Shown in pieces: positions 42,228-51,474 of a DNA stretch of 64,000 nt. The translations under genes were made by a program, and so were the position numbers. Origin of the DNA: Verrucomicrobiota bacterium (GTDB lineage Bacteria > Verrucomicrobiota > Verrucomicrobiia > Limisphaerales > VHDF01); contig VHDF01000010.1 in the NCBI GenBank assembly GCA_016871495.1, positions 1 to 64,000 on the forward strand, given 5' to 3'. The number at the start of each line of letters is the position of its first letter. Position 1 is the first letter of the stretch. The notes beneath the pieces are model-generated. The model had not been told where the DNA came from and did not search any database. It saw nothing but the letters and a program-made list of their open reading frames with translations.

Positions 42228-42727
42228 GCGGGGCGGCGGTGCTCATGGTCTTGGCCCGGCGGGACACCCACGAGGTATTGAAAGGTGTGGATTGGCATCT
42301 TCTGCTCTTCTTCGCCGCGCTCTTCGTGGTGGTGGAGGGCTTGAACGGCACCGGTCTGTCGGAGCGGGCCTTTCAGTCCGTGCGGGGTCTCTTCGGAGCG
42401 AGCGTGGAATCGCAGGCATGGAACTTGGCCTGGTTTTCGGCTGTGGGATCGAATGTTTTCTCGAATGTCCCGTTTGTGCTCGTGGCGGGAAAGTGGATCC
42501 CCGGATTTCAGGATCCGGAACTGATGTGGAAAGTGCTGGCGCTCTGCACCACGTTCGCCGGGAATCTCACAATTCTGGGATCCGTCGCCAACGTCATCGT
42601 GGTGGAGTCGGCGCGAGGCCACTGCGAAGTGGGTTTTTGGGACTACGCGCGCTGGGGCATTCCCGTGACGCTGCTTTCGGCGGTGCTCGGGATGGGGTTG
42701 CTCCTGATGATGGACGCTCCTGGCTAA
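42209..42727 (+). pseudogene. ArsB/NhaD-superfamily anion permease, C-terminal part
   Basis: Second half of the same permease in the -1 frame. It contains VLKGVDWHLLLFFAALFVVVEGL, the second family loop GSNVFSNVPFVLVAGKW, a CTTFAGNLTILGSVANVIVVESA segment equivalent to the first-half loop, and a last helix (GIPVTLLSAVLGMGLLLMM). Together with 41481-42227 it makes a complete carrier of about 415 residues. The two open frames overlap at 42209-42227. It converges on the SEL1 gene with a 4-bp overlap of stop codons. Confidence 0.78.
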
Positions 42728-44946
42728 CGCCCGGCGGAGGGCGGGGCTTTTCGCGCCAGCAACTCCTGCCATTTTCCACCGGCCTGGCGGGCGCGCAGGA
42801 GTTGAGGGCCTAGCTCTTTATAAAGGGCAGTGGCTCGCTTCTGGGCTTCCGCGGATTGTTCCGGGGTCAGGGCTTTGAGGGCATTGTCCCGATAGGCGAC
42901 CGCAGCGCTGTATCCAAGCGCGGCGGACAGATTAAGCCAGGTGTAGGCCTCGACCAAGTTTGTCGAGATGCCCCGGCCTTGTTCGAATCGGCGGCCGAGG
43001 TGGAATTGCGATTCCGCATGACCTTGCTTTGCGGCGCGCCCGTACCACTGGACCGCTTCGGCCTCGTCCCGCTCAACCCCAAGTCCTTGTTCGCGGTAGC
43101 GTGCCATCATGATTTCGGCTTCGAGGACGCCTTGTTCCGCGGCGGCGAAAAACCACTTGGCCGCCATGGCGTGATCCTGGCCGACCCCGATCCCTTGGTC
43201 GAAGTATTGGGCGAGGCGCAGTTGAGAATCGGCGTCCCCTTGTTCGGCTGCCTCGTGAAACCATTGGGCGGCTCCGGAAGGATCCTTGACGGTGCCGAGG
43301 CCGGCATCGAGCATTTGGGCGAGCCGCTTTTGTCCTTGGAGAAATCCTTGCGTCGCTGATTTTCGGTACCACTCGGCGGCTTGGTCCAGAGCGGGTGTGA
43401 CGCCACGTCCTTCCTCGAGGCAGCGTCCGAATCTCCACTGGGCTTCTGCCTCGCCTTGTTCCGCGGAGGCCTTGAACCACTTGGCGGCTTCCGCCCAATC
43501 CTGCTTTATGCCGAGTCCATCGGAAGCGCACAAGGCCAGTTGCAACTGAGCGCCCGCGTGGCCGGCTTCGGCGGCTTTGCGGAAATAGCGCACGGCGCCC
43601 AACGCGTCTTGTTTTCGGCCGTTGCCTTTCTGAGTCATGAGCCCCAGGGCATGCCATGCCTCGACTTCGCCTTGTTCGGACGCCGCCTCGAGCAATCGGG
43701 AGGCTCCCGCCGGATCGGGGTTCACTCCGCGTCCGTGGAGCAGTGCCAATCCGGCTTTCACCTGGCCTTTGGCGTTGCCTTGGGCGGCGGCCTTGGCAAA
43801 CCAATGATAGGCGGCGGAAGGATCGAGGCGGCCATGGGAGCCGGTGTTCAGCGAATACCCGAGTTTGATCTGGCCTTCGACGTGGCCTGAGGCGGCGGCT
43901 TTTTCGAACCACTTGAGGCATTCCGCCGGATCGCGCGGAACGCCTTCCCCGCGCTCATAACAAACGGCGAGGCGCATTTGGCCTTCCGCGCTGCCCTGAC
44001 CGGCGGATCGGGCATACCACGCGGCCATTTCCGTGTAGTCTTGAGGCACCCCGCGGCCTTGCTGGCAGAGTTCGGCCATGGCCATTTGCGCCTCGACGCT
44101 GCCGCTTTCGGCGGATTGGCGGTAGAGCAGCGAGGCGAGGACTTCATCCCGGGCCACGCCCACACCGGTGAGATACTGCTTGGCCAGTTGGTTCATGCCC
44201 GCAACATCGCCAGCGGCAGGCAGGGGCAAATCGTCTTGTTTCATGATCTTCGGCAAAGAATCGGATGCGGCCGGAGGTGTCGAAGCGGCAGGTGTCTTGG
44301 GTTGATTTTCGGGAACAGCAGAAACCGAGGCCATCTCGGGCAACTTCATGTCCGCCGGTTGGACCGGGCTGGAGACCGGCGGGGGAGGCGGCGCCGGGGG
44401 TTCGATGGCGGCCAAGGGAAGGCTCGGTTGCAATTCCTCTTCATAGATCTCGGTGGCCTTTGGCGGTTCCGCCGGTTCTGAAAGCGGAGGATCCAGCTTG
44501 AGCTCTTCGGGTGCCGGGGGCGAGGCCGGAAGGGGCTCCGGTGGAGGGGTTGCAACGGCAGGCGCGGCGGTGACCACAGGCGGGGCAGCGGACTCCTGGC
44601 CGGCTCGTTCTTGTTCGAGATCGAGCAAAGCTTGCTGAGCGTCAGGATCCCCCAGTTTGGCGGAAAGTTGATACCACTTCAGGGCTTCTTTCAGATCGAC
44701 GTCCACACCCTCGCCGGTTTCGTAGGCGAATCCAAGGTTGAACGCCGCCGCCGCGTGATCATGAGCGGCCGCGAGCCGGTAATAAACCAGCGCTGTTTCG
44801 AGATTCTTCTCGACTCCCTGGCCTGAGCGGTGAAGCGATCCGAGGGCGAATTGAGCGTCGGTGTTCCCCAGATCGGCCGCTCTTCGAAGCAAACTGACCG
44901 CTTTGTCATAATCCCGGGATGCCTCGTCTCCTTCAAGATAGCGCAT
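42724..44946 (-). CDS. large SEL1-repeat protein, main part
   Basis: A 740-residue open frame with three opening SEL1 units, a long Pro/Ala/Glu-rich region (about residues 110-240) and at least eleven further SEL1 units of about 36 residues (for example AQMAMAELCQQGRGVPQDYTE, AQWRFGRCLEEGRGV and SQFHLGRRFEQGRGIS), ending in a helical tail. No signal peptide occurs at this start, and the ATG at 44946 lies inside a SEL1 unit (GGDATAQFCLGMRYLEG). The true beginning is therefore upstream: the same frame continues to 45498 but for one TAG codon at 44980-44982. SEL1 arrays act as scaffolds; partner unknown. Confidence 0.8.
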   Translation of the reverse strand: MRYLEGDEASRDYDKAVSLLRRAADLGNTDAQFALGSLHRSGQGVEKNLETALVYYRLAAAHDHAAAAFNLGFAYETGEGVDVDLKEALKWYQLSAKLGDPDAQQALLDLEQERAGQESAAPPVVTAAPAVATPPPEPLPASPPAPEELKLDPPLSEPAEPPKATEIYEEELQPSLPLAAIEPPAPPPPPVSSPVQPADMKLPEMASVSAVPENQPKTPAASTPPAASDSLPKIMKQDDLPLPAAGDVAGMNQLAKQYLTGVGVARDEVLASLLYRQSAESGSVEAQMAMAELCQQGRGVPQDYTEMAAWYARSAGQGSAEGQMRLAVCYERGEGVPRDPAECLKWFEKAAASGHVEGQIKLGYSLNTGSHGRLDPSAAYHWFAKAAAQGNAKGQVKAGLALLHGRGVNPDPAGASRLLEAASEQGEVEAWHALGLMTQKGNGRKQDALGAVRYFRKAAEAGHAGAQLQLALCASDGLGIKQDWAEAAKWFKASAEQGEAEAQWRFGRCLEEGRGVTPALDQAAEWYRKSATQGFLQGQKRLAQMLDAGLGTVKDPSGAAQWFHEAAEQGDADSQLRLAQYFDQGIGVGQDHAMAAKWFFAAAEQGVLEAEIMMARYREQGLGVERDEAEAVQWYGRAAKQGHAESQFHLGRRFEQGRGISTNLVEAYTWLNLSAALGYSAAVAYRDNALKALTPEQSAEAQKRATALYKELGPQLLRARQAGGKWQELLARKAPPSAGR

Positions 44947-44979
44947 GCCGAGGCAGAATTGGGCGGTGGCGTCCCCACC

Positions 44980-45498
44980 CTAGGCGCGCGGCACCAAATT
45001 CTCACGTGAAGTTTCAAAGCCTCCGGACTGGAGCTGGGTATCCGCCAATTGCTCTAATTCGTGGAGGCTTTGCGGGGAATGGGGTGTGCCGAGCAGCTCC
45101 TGCAGGGCCGCTCGTGCGTCCTCATCACCTTGCGAGGCGGCCAGACGATACCAGAGCACCGCGTCGTCTTTTCCTTTGGGGACGCCTTCACCGGTTTCGT
45201 AGCAATAGCCGAGATTGAATTGGGCGGCAGCATGGCCCTTTTCGGCCGCTAAATGATACCAGTGGGCGGCTCGTTCCGTGTCGCGAGGAACGCCCTGTCC
45301 GTTTTGATAAAGCGCTCCCAGCACAAACTGGGCTTCAGGCAGGCCCGCCGCGGCCGCCTTGGACAGCCAGGAGACTGCCGCCGTGTAATCGAGGGCCACG
45401 CCCTCGCCTCGCGTGTGGCGCAGACCGAGCTCATACTGAGCCTGCACATCACCGAAGTAGGCTTTGAGTTGCAGGTCGCTTTGTTCTTTGAAAGCCAT
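44980..45498 (-). CDS. large SEL1-repeat protein, N-terminal part ending at an in-frame amber codon
   Basis: A 172-residue frame with three SEL1 units (VQAQYELGLRHTRGEGV, AQFVLGALYQNGQGV, AQFNLGYCYETGEGV) and a linker that ends ETSRENLVPRA then TAG. The frame is identical to that of 42724-44946 and is interrupted only by this codon, after which a SEL1 unit begins at once. An intact gene would encode about 924 residues. No signal peptide is seen at MAFKEQSDLQ, so the protein would be cytoplasmic. Confidence 0.75.
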   Translation of the reverse strand: MAFKEQSDLQLKAYFGDVQAQYELGLRHTRGEGVALDYTAAVSWLSKAAAAGLPEAQFVLGALYQNGQGVPRDTERAAHWYHLAAEKGHAAAQFNLGYCYETGEGVPKGKDDAVLWYRLAASQGDEDARAALQELLGTPHSPQSLHELEQLADTQLQSGGFETSRENLVPRA

Positions 45499-45803
45499 GA
45501 ATGGTCAGCGTTCGGCCCTGAGTCGGTTCCAGGACGAGAGCCAGGGGAGTGTAGAACCGAGTCCGGCCATCGACAAGACGTGTTTGCATTCCCCTGTTCC
45601 ACGACTAACGGCTGAGCTTTTTCCGGGGCAACCACGGATCAGACGGACGGATGGAGAATTCTTCTCTGTTTGGGTGGTGGATGGGAACGCGGCGACGCGC
45701 CTCCCTCGGCAGGCGCCAAAGAAAGGATGTCAGGGATATTCGAGGCGGCGGACGTCGATTTTCGCTCGACGAGAACGCCGTTTAGCCGAACCTTCGGGGC
45801 CGC
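45499..45803. other. divergent intergenic region, nothing recognised
   Basis: About 305 bp between the divergently transcribed SEL1 gene and the TMEM14-like gene. It presumably holds both promoters, but I could not pick out a convincing -35/-10 pair, repeat or hairpin with a U-tract. Confidence 0.4.
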
Positions 45804-46130
45804 ATGAACTTGTTCGATCTTGGTCCGGTCCTTGGCTTGATCAATCCCAACACGGTGCTTTGGGTTTACATCGTCTTGCTGGTGGCGGGCGGATTGGTGG
45901 GGTTTTTCAAGGCTGGCAGCAAGGCCTCGCTGATCGCGTCCGTGTCTTTCGCCGCCATCCTGAGCTTGAGCGCGTCCGGAATTATTTTCCAATCCTACGT
46001 CGCCGATATTGTCCTGGCCTTTCTTCTCGTGTTCTTCGGCATGCGGCTCGCGAAATCGAAAAAATTCATGCCGGGCGGAATGATGGTGATCCTGACCGTG
46101 CTCGCCTTGGTGTTGAGACGGCTGGGGTAA
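45804..46130 (+). CDS. TMEM14 family small membrane protein
   Basis: A 108-residue protein with about four hydrophobic helices and the TMEM14/UPF0136 signature GGLVGFFKAGSKASLIASVSF followed by LAFLLVFFGMRLAKSKKFMPGGMM. Length is normal. Eukaryotic relatives (TMEM14C) assist mitochondrial porphyrin transport, and plant FAX proteins export fatty acids; bacterial members are uncharacterised. It precedes the dppB gene by about 250 bp, a stretch with no visible feature. Confidence 0.82.
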   Translation: MNLFDLGPVLGLINPNTVLWVYIVLLVAGGLVGFFKAGSKASLIASVSFAAILSLSASGIIFQSYVADIVLAFLLVFFGMRLAKSKKFMPGGMMVILTVLALVLRRLG

Positions 46131-46377
46131 GTCGCGGGGATTCTCGTTTTCCAGTCGTTCTCGTCTGGCCCCGGAGCGCGGCTGGGTCGTCCTTCGAGCC
46201 CCGCCGCACGTTGAAAAATCTGGAGTCTTCCGACCTGTCAGCGCGCTGCGGCTGGTCTCCGACACAGCCGCGCTCCTCCCGATGAGCGTTGCTGCTCGTT
46301 TTCCCCTCGACCTCGGTTTGGGGGACATTCTAGGTTTGCTTTGTGAGCTCCCGAGTATCTTTGGATCGCCGATTTCC

Positions 46378-47301
46378 ATGATGACCCGGCTGTTCCAACG
46401 TCTAGCCGGGGCTCTGGTGACGTTGTTGGGGACGGCGGTGCTTACTTTTTTGTTGGTCAATGCGGTGCCGGGTGACGTGGCTCGAGTGATCGCCGGGCCC
46501 AAAGCGACTCCCGACGTCATCAAGGCCATTCGTGAGAGATTTCATCTGGACGAACCGATGTGGAACAGGCTGGGGCTGCATTTGGCCCGGATCGCTCGCG
46601 GAGATCTGGGACAATCTTATGTCACTGACCAGCCCGTGGCGGAGGCCATCTTAAGTCGACTCCCGGTCACCGCGGCGTTGTCCGGCCTGGCGGTGTTGTT
46701 TTGGCTGGCCTTGGCGGTGCCCTTGGGCGTCTACACCGCGCGATGCCAGGGCACTTGGCTGGATCGGTCCGTCCTGGTTCTGGCGACATTGTCGCTTTCG
46801 ATTCCCTCGTTCTGGCTGGCACGCATGCTTCAATACTCGTTGTCCTACAAGCTGGGTTGGTTTCCGGTGGCCGGATTTCACGGCTGGCAGCATTTGTTGT
46901 TGCCGGCGGCGACACTGGCCTTGCTTTCGGTGGGTTACTACTCGCGATTGATCCATGCCAGCATGGTGGAGGTGCTGCGTAGTCCGTTCGTCCGCGCGGC
47001 GCGCGCCAAGGGTGCGTCCGAGTCGGCAGTGCTCCTCCGGCACGGATTGCGGAACGCCCTCATTGCGGTGGTGACCGTGCTGGGGATGGACGTGGCCGCG
47101 TTGCTGGGAGGGGTGATGTTCGTCGAGAACGTTTTCGCGCTTCCCGGCATAGGCACTCTGGCCGTGCAAAGCGTGTTCAATCTGGACGTGCCCGTGATCA
47201 TGGGCACGGTGCTCTTCAGCGCGTTGTTGGTGGTCGCGGCCAACCTCGCGGTCGATCTGCTCTACGGCTCGATCGATCCTCGCATCCAAACCGGGACCTA
47301 G
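46378..47301 (+). CDS. dppB: peptide ABC transporter permease, DppB type
   Basis: Inner-membrane permease, about 307 residues. Start at the ATG of 46378 (MMTRLFQRLAGALVTLLGTA), the usual DppB opening; a start at 46282 adds an unlikely extension. Family features: FLLVNAVPGDVARVIAG, FHLDEPMWNRLGLHLARIARGDLGQSYV, and the EAA loop SPFVRAARAKGASESAVLLRHGLRNA. It pairs with a DppC subunit, which is absent here and encoded at 4132-5088. Its TAG stop (47299-47301) lies inside the terminal arm of element C3, which separates it from dppD. Confidence 0.92.
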   Translation: MMTRLFQRLAGALVTLLGTAVLTFLLVNAVPGDVARVIAGPKATPDVIKAIRERFHLDEPMWNRLGLHLARIARGDLGQSYVTDQPVAEAILSRLPVTAALSGLAVLFWLALAVPLGVYTARCQGTWLDRSVLVLATLSLSIPSFWLARMLQYSLSYKLGWFPVAGFHGWQHLLLPAATLALLSVGYYSRLIHASMVEVLRSPFVRAARAKGASESAVLLRHGLRNALIAVVTVLGMDVAALLGGVMFVENVFALPGIGTLAVQSVFNLDVPVIMGTVLFSALLVVAANLAVDLLYGSIDPRIQTGT

Positions 47302-47536
47302 CCCGCATGTTTCACACTCGACTGGAATGGAAAACGATCACAAACGAGTTTATACAATGCGGGCTAGATAGAACCGCGTCCCTGCTCACCCTGATGCATG
47401 CATTTTCCTCTCAACACACGGTTGAACGAAGTCATTCCTCGGGCGTAACCAAAATGAGTTGTTTCGTGCCACGAGGGCGCGGTTTCTCCAGCCCGGAAAT
47501 TCCCAGTCACGGGACAAGTATGCAATTTCCGGGCTA
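47298..47536 (-). repeat. nested inverted-repeat element, family C, copy 3 (inverted)
   Basis: Inverted relative to copy 2. Arms CTAGCCCGCAT (47298-47308) / ATGCGGGCTAG (47357-47367); AACCGCGTCCC (47372-47382) / GGGCGCGGTTT (47475-47485, one mismatch); CAGCCCGGAAATT (47489-47501) / AATTTCCGGGCTA (47524-47536). The left arm contains the dppB stop codon and the right arm ends 10 bp before the dppD ATG, so the element is the entire dppB-dppD spacer. Confidence 0.85.
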
Positions 47537-47546
47537 GGCGCTTTTC

Positions 47547-48515
47547 ATGCCGCTCCTCGAGATCAAAAATCTTCAGCTCGAATTCGGTTCCGGCTCGTCG
47601 GCGTCCCGGGCGGTGGATGGAGTTTCGCTTTCCCTCGAAGCGGGCAAGACGCTCTGCCTCGTAGGCGAGAGCGGATCGGGCAAGAGTGTCACGGCGCTGT
47701 CCATCGCCCGGCTGCTCCCCAGTCCACCGGCGCGTTACGCGGGTGGAGAGATCTGGATCGAAGGACGCGACGTTCTCAAGATGAACGCGCGGGAATTGCG
47801 CGGCATTCGCGGAGGGGTGGTGAGCTATGTCTTTCAGGAGCCGGGAGCTTCCCTCAATCCGGTTTTCCGGGTCGGATCCCAGATCAAGGAGGCGTTGCGT
47901 TATCATCGCCCGGACGCCGCCACCGACGCCGAAGTCGTGCGACTGTTGAAACAGGTCGGCATCCCCGCTCCCGAGACGCGAGCGCGTAGCTATCCGCACG
48001 AGTTGTCCGGCGGCATGCAGCAGCGCGTGATGATCGCGATGGCGCTGGCGTCGCGTCCCCAGTTGCTCATTGCCGACGAACCCACGACGGCGCTCGACGT
48101 CACCATCCAGGCCCAAATCATCGATTTGTTGAGGGACTTGCGCGCCCAGTTGGGCATGGCGGTCCTGCTGATCACCCATAACCTTGGCTTGGCCGGGGAT
48201 TTGGCCGACGAGGTGGCGGTGCTTTACGCGGGACAGATTGTGGAGTCGGGTTCGGCGGGCGACATTTTGCGCCGACCGTTGCACCCTTACACCCGGGCGT
48301 TGATCCGTTCCATTCCTTCCCTTGAAAACGCAGGGGAACGCCTGGAAACCATCCCGGGAAGCGTGCCGTTGCCCGGCGCTTTTCCCGCCGGCTGCCGTTT
48401 TCACCCGCGCTGCTCGCAGGCGAAACCGGAGTGCCGCGAGGAACAGCCCGCGCTCTTGACTCAGGAGGGAGGACGCGCCGTGCGTTGTCCCTGGACGGGG
48501 GCCGGGGCGAAATGA
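47547..48515 (+). CDS. dppD: peptide ABC transporter ATP-binding protein, DppD type
   Basis: Cytoplasmic ATPase of 322 residues driving peptide import. Walker A GESGSGKS (residues 40-47), Q-loop YVFQEPGASLNPVFRVG, signature LSGGMQQRVMIA, Walker B LLIADEPTTALD and the switch His in LLITHNLGLAG. The C-terminal oligopeptide/dipeptide-specific extension (GSVPLPGAFPAGCRFHPRC with further Cys) is present; in relatives this Cys-rich tail can hold an Fe-S cluster. Works as a heterodimer with DppF. Confidence 0.94.
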   Translation: MPLLEIKNLQLEFGSGSSASRAVDGVSLSLEAGKTLCLVGESGSGKSVTALSIARLLPSPPARYAGGEIWIEGRDVLKMNARELRGIRGGVVSYVFQEPGASLNPVFRVGSQIKEALRYHRPDAATDAEVVRLLKQVGIPAPETRARSYPHELSGGMQQRVMIAMALASRPQLLIADEPTTALDVTIQAQIIDLLRDLRAQLGMAVLLITHNLGLAGDLADEVAVLYAGQIVESGSAGDILRRPLHPYTRALIRSIPSLENAGERLETIPGSVPLPGAFPAGCRFHPRCSQAKPECREEQPALLTQEGGRAVRCPWTGAGAK

Positions 48516-48588
48516 AAAAAATCCAGGCATCCTCCCGCCAAGCTGAACCTCGAACCCCATCCGTTTCTTGACCACAAGCACCCTCGGC

Positions 48589-49560
48589 ATGGCCACGCTG
48601 TTGGAAGTTCAAGACCTCGAAGTTCGATTTCCGGTCAAGCGGCCCTTTTTCGGGCCGCCCACGGAATGGGTGCGGGCCGTCCAGGGCGTCAGCTTGTCGC
48701 TGCAACCCGGCGAGACGGTGGGATTGGTCGGAGAAAGCGGCTGCGGCAAGACCACGCTGGGGCGCGCGTTGATCCGGCTCCTGGAACCCGCCGCCGGACG
48801 CATTCTTTTTGAAGGCAACGAGATCACGCACTGGGGCGAGCAACAGCTCCGACCCCTGCGCCGCCGCTTTCAAATGATCTTTCAAGATCCGTACGGATCG
48901 CTCAATCCGCGCCTCACCGTGGAGGACATCATCGGGGAGGCCTTGGATATTCACCGGCTGGCCGCGAACGCCGCGGATCGCCGCCGCCGAGTGGAGCAGT
49001 TGCTCGCCGACGTGGGCTTGGATCCGGTTCACGCCGCGCGATTCCCCCACGAGTTCAGCGGCGGTCAGCGCCAGCGCATTGGCATCGCGCGCGCTTTGGC
49101 GGTGGAGCCCCGGCTGTTGGTGTGCGACGAGCCGGTCAGCGCGCTCGACGTGAGTGTGCAGGCGCAGATTGTGAATCTGCTCCAGGATTTGCAACAGGCT
49201 CGCGGAATGGCCTACCTGTTCGTGGCGCACGACCTCGCGGTGGTGGAACACATCAGCGATCGCATCCTGGTGATGTATCTCGGGAGGATTGTGGAGGAAG
49301 GGCCTGCTTCCGAGATTTGCGCCAGCCCGAAGCATCCCTACACCCAGGCCTTGATTTCCGCCATTCCCACGGTCGATCCGGATCGCAGACGAAAGCGCAT
49401 GGTGCTGGGGGGCGACCCTCCTTCTCCGATCAATCCTCCGGCGGGGTGTCCCTTTCACCCGCGCTGTCCCGTGGCGGAAACTCGATGCCGGACGGAACTC
49501 CCCGCATTGCGGGCCCTGAATGAGAAGCGTTCGGCGGCCTGCCATTTGGCAAGAAGATGA
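48589..49560 (+). CDS. dppF: peptide ABC transporter ATP-binding protein, DppF type
   Basis: Second ATPase, about 323 residues. ATG at 48589 ([20 protein letters not shown]). Walker [11 protein letters not shown]-loop [19 protein letters not shown], signature [15 protein letters not shown], Walker [13 protein letters not shown], switch His in [11 protein letters not shown]. The C-terminal tail [14 protein letters not shown] matches the Dpp/Opp type. It follows dppD by 73 bp and overlaps the binding-protein gene by 4 bp, so the three are an operon. Confidence 0.94.
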   Translation: MATLLEVQDLEVRFPVKRPFFGPPTEWVRAVQGVSLSLQPGETVGLVGESGCGKTTLGRALIRLLEPAAGRILFEGNEITHWGEQQLRPLRRRFQMIFQDPYGSLNPRLTVEDIIGEALDIHRLAANAADRRRRVEQLLADVGLDPVHAARFPHEFSGGQRQRIGIARALAVEPRLLVCDEPVSALDVSVQAQIVNLLQDLQQARGMAYLFVAHDLAVVEHISDRILVMYLGRIVEEGPASEICASPKHPYTQALISAIPTVDPDRRRKRMVLGGDPPSPINPPAGCPFHPRCPVAETRCRTELPALRALNEKRSAACHLARR

Positions 49561-51239
49561 GGGGGCGCCGTGCTTTGGCTCTGGCTTGGGCGGCGGTGCT
49601 GGTGGGGGGATTTCAAACACGCTCACTCGCGGCCTCTTCGACGAAACCCGCCCGTGATACGCTGCGATTGGCAGTGGAAGCGGACCCGCGCAGCCTGGAT
49701 CCAGTTCGAGCTTTTTCCAATGAGGAAGGAACGCTTTCGCGATTTGTCTTCGATACGCTTTTGGAAGCGGGGGTGGATGGGCAATTCAGACCGGTGCTGG
49801 CAGAATCGCTGCCGGAGATTTCCAGCGACGGATTGACTTATACCTTTCGACTTCATCCGGGCGTGCGGTTTTCCAATGGCCAACCGTTGACGTCGATCGA
49901 GGTGGTCAAGTCCTTCGAGCGAATCTTCAATCCCGTGCATGGCGCGCTCCTGACCGTCTATTTCAAGAATCTGCTCGGCGCGGCGGAGTTTGAGTCGGCC
50001 CGCAAGCGGGAGCAGCAGGATCCGGGTCGGGACGCGCGGGGCAAGGGGGAGCGGTGGATCGAACCTGTGGCCTTGGCCGGGGTGGAATCCATGGATCCGC
50101 TGACTTTTCGCTTTCGGCTCAAACAGCCGGATCTCGCCTTTCTTCATGTGCTGGGCACCCCCGCGGGAGGCATTGCCCGGGTCGATGCCTCGTGGGATGG
50201 AAAGAGGTCGCCCATCCCCCTTGCCGGCACGGGCGCTTATCGAATTCGACGATGGGTTCCGGGCGCTGCGTTGCGATTCGAACAAAATCCCCACTCTTTC
50301 AGAACGGTCTCAAAGCCGTTTCGCGGCATTGATGTTTTGATCAACGTCCATCGCACGACACAAGCGATGATGTTCGAAAGAGGTGAACTCGACTTCCTCT
50401 ATTTCCTGGCCGATCAGGACTTTATTCGTTTCCGCCGCAATCCCTCGCTCCGCTCCTTGTTGCGTGTGGTGCGCGGGACGACGCCCACCTATGTGGTCAT
50501 GAACTGCGAAATGGGGCCCTTTACGAACCGGCTGGTTCGGGTGGCGCTCAATCACGCGGTGGATCGCCAGGGCTTGATGAAAGTTCTTTCCCACCGCGGC
50601 CAGCCGCAGCGGGGTCCGCTGCCGTTGGTGGTCAGCGGGTTCAACCGCGGCCTGCCCGAATACTCCTACGATCCGGTGCTCGCCCGCCGCCTCCTCGCGG
50701 AAGCAGGCTTTCCGAACGGTTTTGCCACGCAGCTCTGGGCGCCGCAGGAGAACCCGGTTTGGATGAAGTCGGCGCTCTTCGTGCAGCAAAATCTACGCGA
50801 GATCGGAGTGGAGGCGCGGATTCACTCCGTGAGTTTTGCCGCGCTCAACGATTCCGTAGGGCGCCGCCGCACGGTGCCCCTGTCGATGTACAACTGGGTG
50901 ACGATTGCGGACGACCCGAAGGAAACACTCGATTGCCTGCTTAATGGAGACAACATCACGGAGCAAGCGTGCATGAACACCTCCTTCTACTCCAACCTGG
51001 ACGTGCAAGAACTCTTTCGCCAGGCGGATCGCGAGGTCAATCCCGCCCAACGCATTTCCCATTACCAGTCCATTGAGCGCCAGGTGGTGCGGGATGCGCC
51101 CTGGATCTTCCTGATCCAGCTCGACCACGAGATGGCGGTCCAGCCCTGGTTGCGTGGATTCGAATTTCGCGGATTCTGGCCGCCCGCGCGGCTCGAAGCG
51201 TGCTCTTTCGAGGGTTCGACCGAGGCTCGACGCCCGTGA
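49557..51239 (+). CDS. peptide ABC transporter substrate-binding protein (family 5)
   Basis: A 560-residue exported binding protein with signal peptide (ALALAWAAVLVGGFQTRSLAA). Core motifs are DTLRLAVEADPRSLDPVRAF, LPEISSDGLTYTFRLHPGVR, RVALNHAVDRQGLMKVL and YNWVTIADDPKETLDCLL. It is homologous to the protein at 2429-4021 but clearly diverged, so the two may bind different peptides or share one permease. The start overlaps dppF by 4 bp (ATGA). The stop is 7 bp before the inverted repeat element A3. Confidence 0.9.
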   Translation: MRGRRALALAWAAVLVGGFQTRSLAASSTKPARDTLRLAVEADPRSLDPVRAFSNEEGTLSRFVFDTLLEAGVDGQFRPVLAESLPEISSDGLTYTFRLHPGVRFSNGQPLTSIEVVKSFERIFNPVHGALLTVYFKNLLGAAEFESARKREQQDPGRDARGKGERWIEPVALAGVESMDPLTFRFRLKQPDLAFLHVLGTPAGGIARVDASWDGKRSPIPLAGTGAYRIRRWVPGAALRFEQNPHSFRTVSKPFRGIDVLINVHRTTQAMMFERGELDFLYFLADQDFIRFRRNPSLRSLLRVVRGTTPTYVVMNCEMGPFTNRLVRVALNHAVDRQGLMKVLSHRGQPQRGPLPLVVSGFNRGLPEYSYDPVLARRLLAEAGFPNGFATQLWAPQENPVWMKSALFVQQNLREIGVEARIHSVSFAALNDSVGRRRTVPLSMYNWVTIADDPKETLDCLLNGDNITEQACMNTSFYSNLDVQELFRQADREVNPAQRISHYQSIERQVVRDAPWIFLIQLDHEMAVQPWLRGFEFRGFWPPARLEACSFEGSTEARRP

Positions 51240-51245
51240 AGAGCA

Positions 51246-51460
51246 GCGCATCCATAAGTTGTCGGTGACCGGGCTTTCGTGGTAACGCCGACAGCCCTGT
51301 CTGCTGTGGCGCAGGCTGCCCAGCCTGCGGGGCGGCGATGGGAACGAGGCGCGTGGAGAGCATGGAGGGGCCTCGATCTTCACGCGCCGGGCCGACTGGC
51401 AGTCGGCGACACTGCAGGCTGGGCAGCCTGCGCCAGTGTGCCGACAACTTCGGGATGCGC
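51246..51460 (-). repeat. dispersed structured element, family A, copy 3 (inverted)
   Basis: Inverted copy with termini GCGCATCC (51246-51253) and GGATGCGC (51453-51460). The GCCGAC/GTCGGC stem is kept with a different loop, TGGCA (51391-51407); the GCAGGCT/AGCCTGC and CAGACAG-type stems are also kept. It fills the convergent space between the binding-protein gene and the DUF1592-class gene, and could act as a bidirectional transcription block, although no U-tract is present. Confidence 0.85.
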
Positions 51461-51474
51461 CCACTGAAGAGTGT

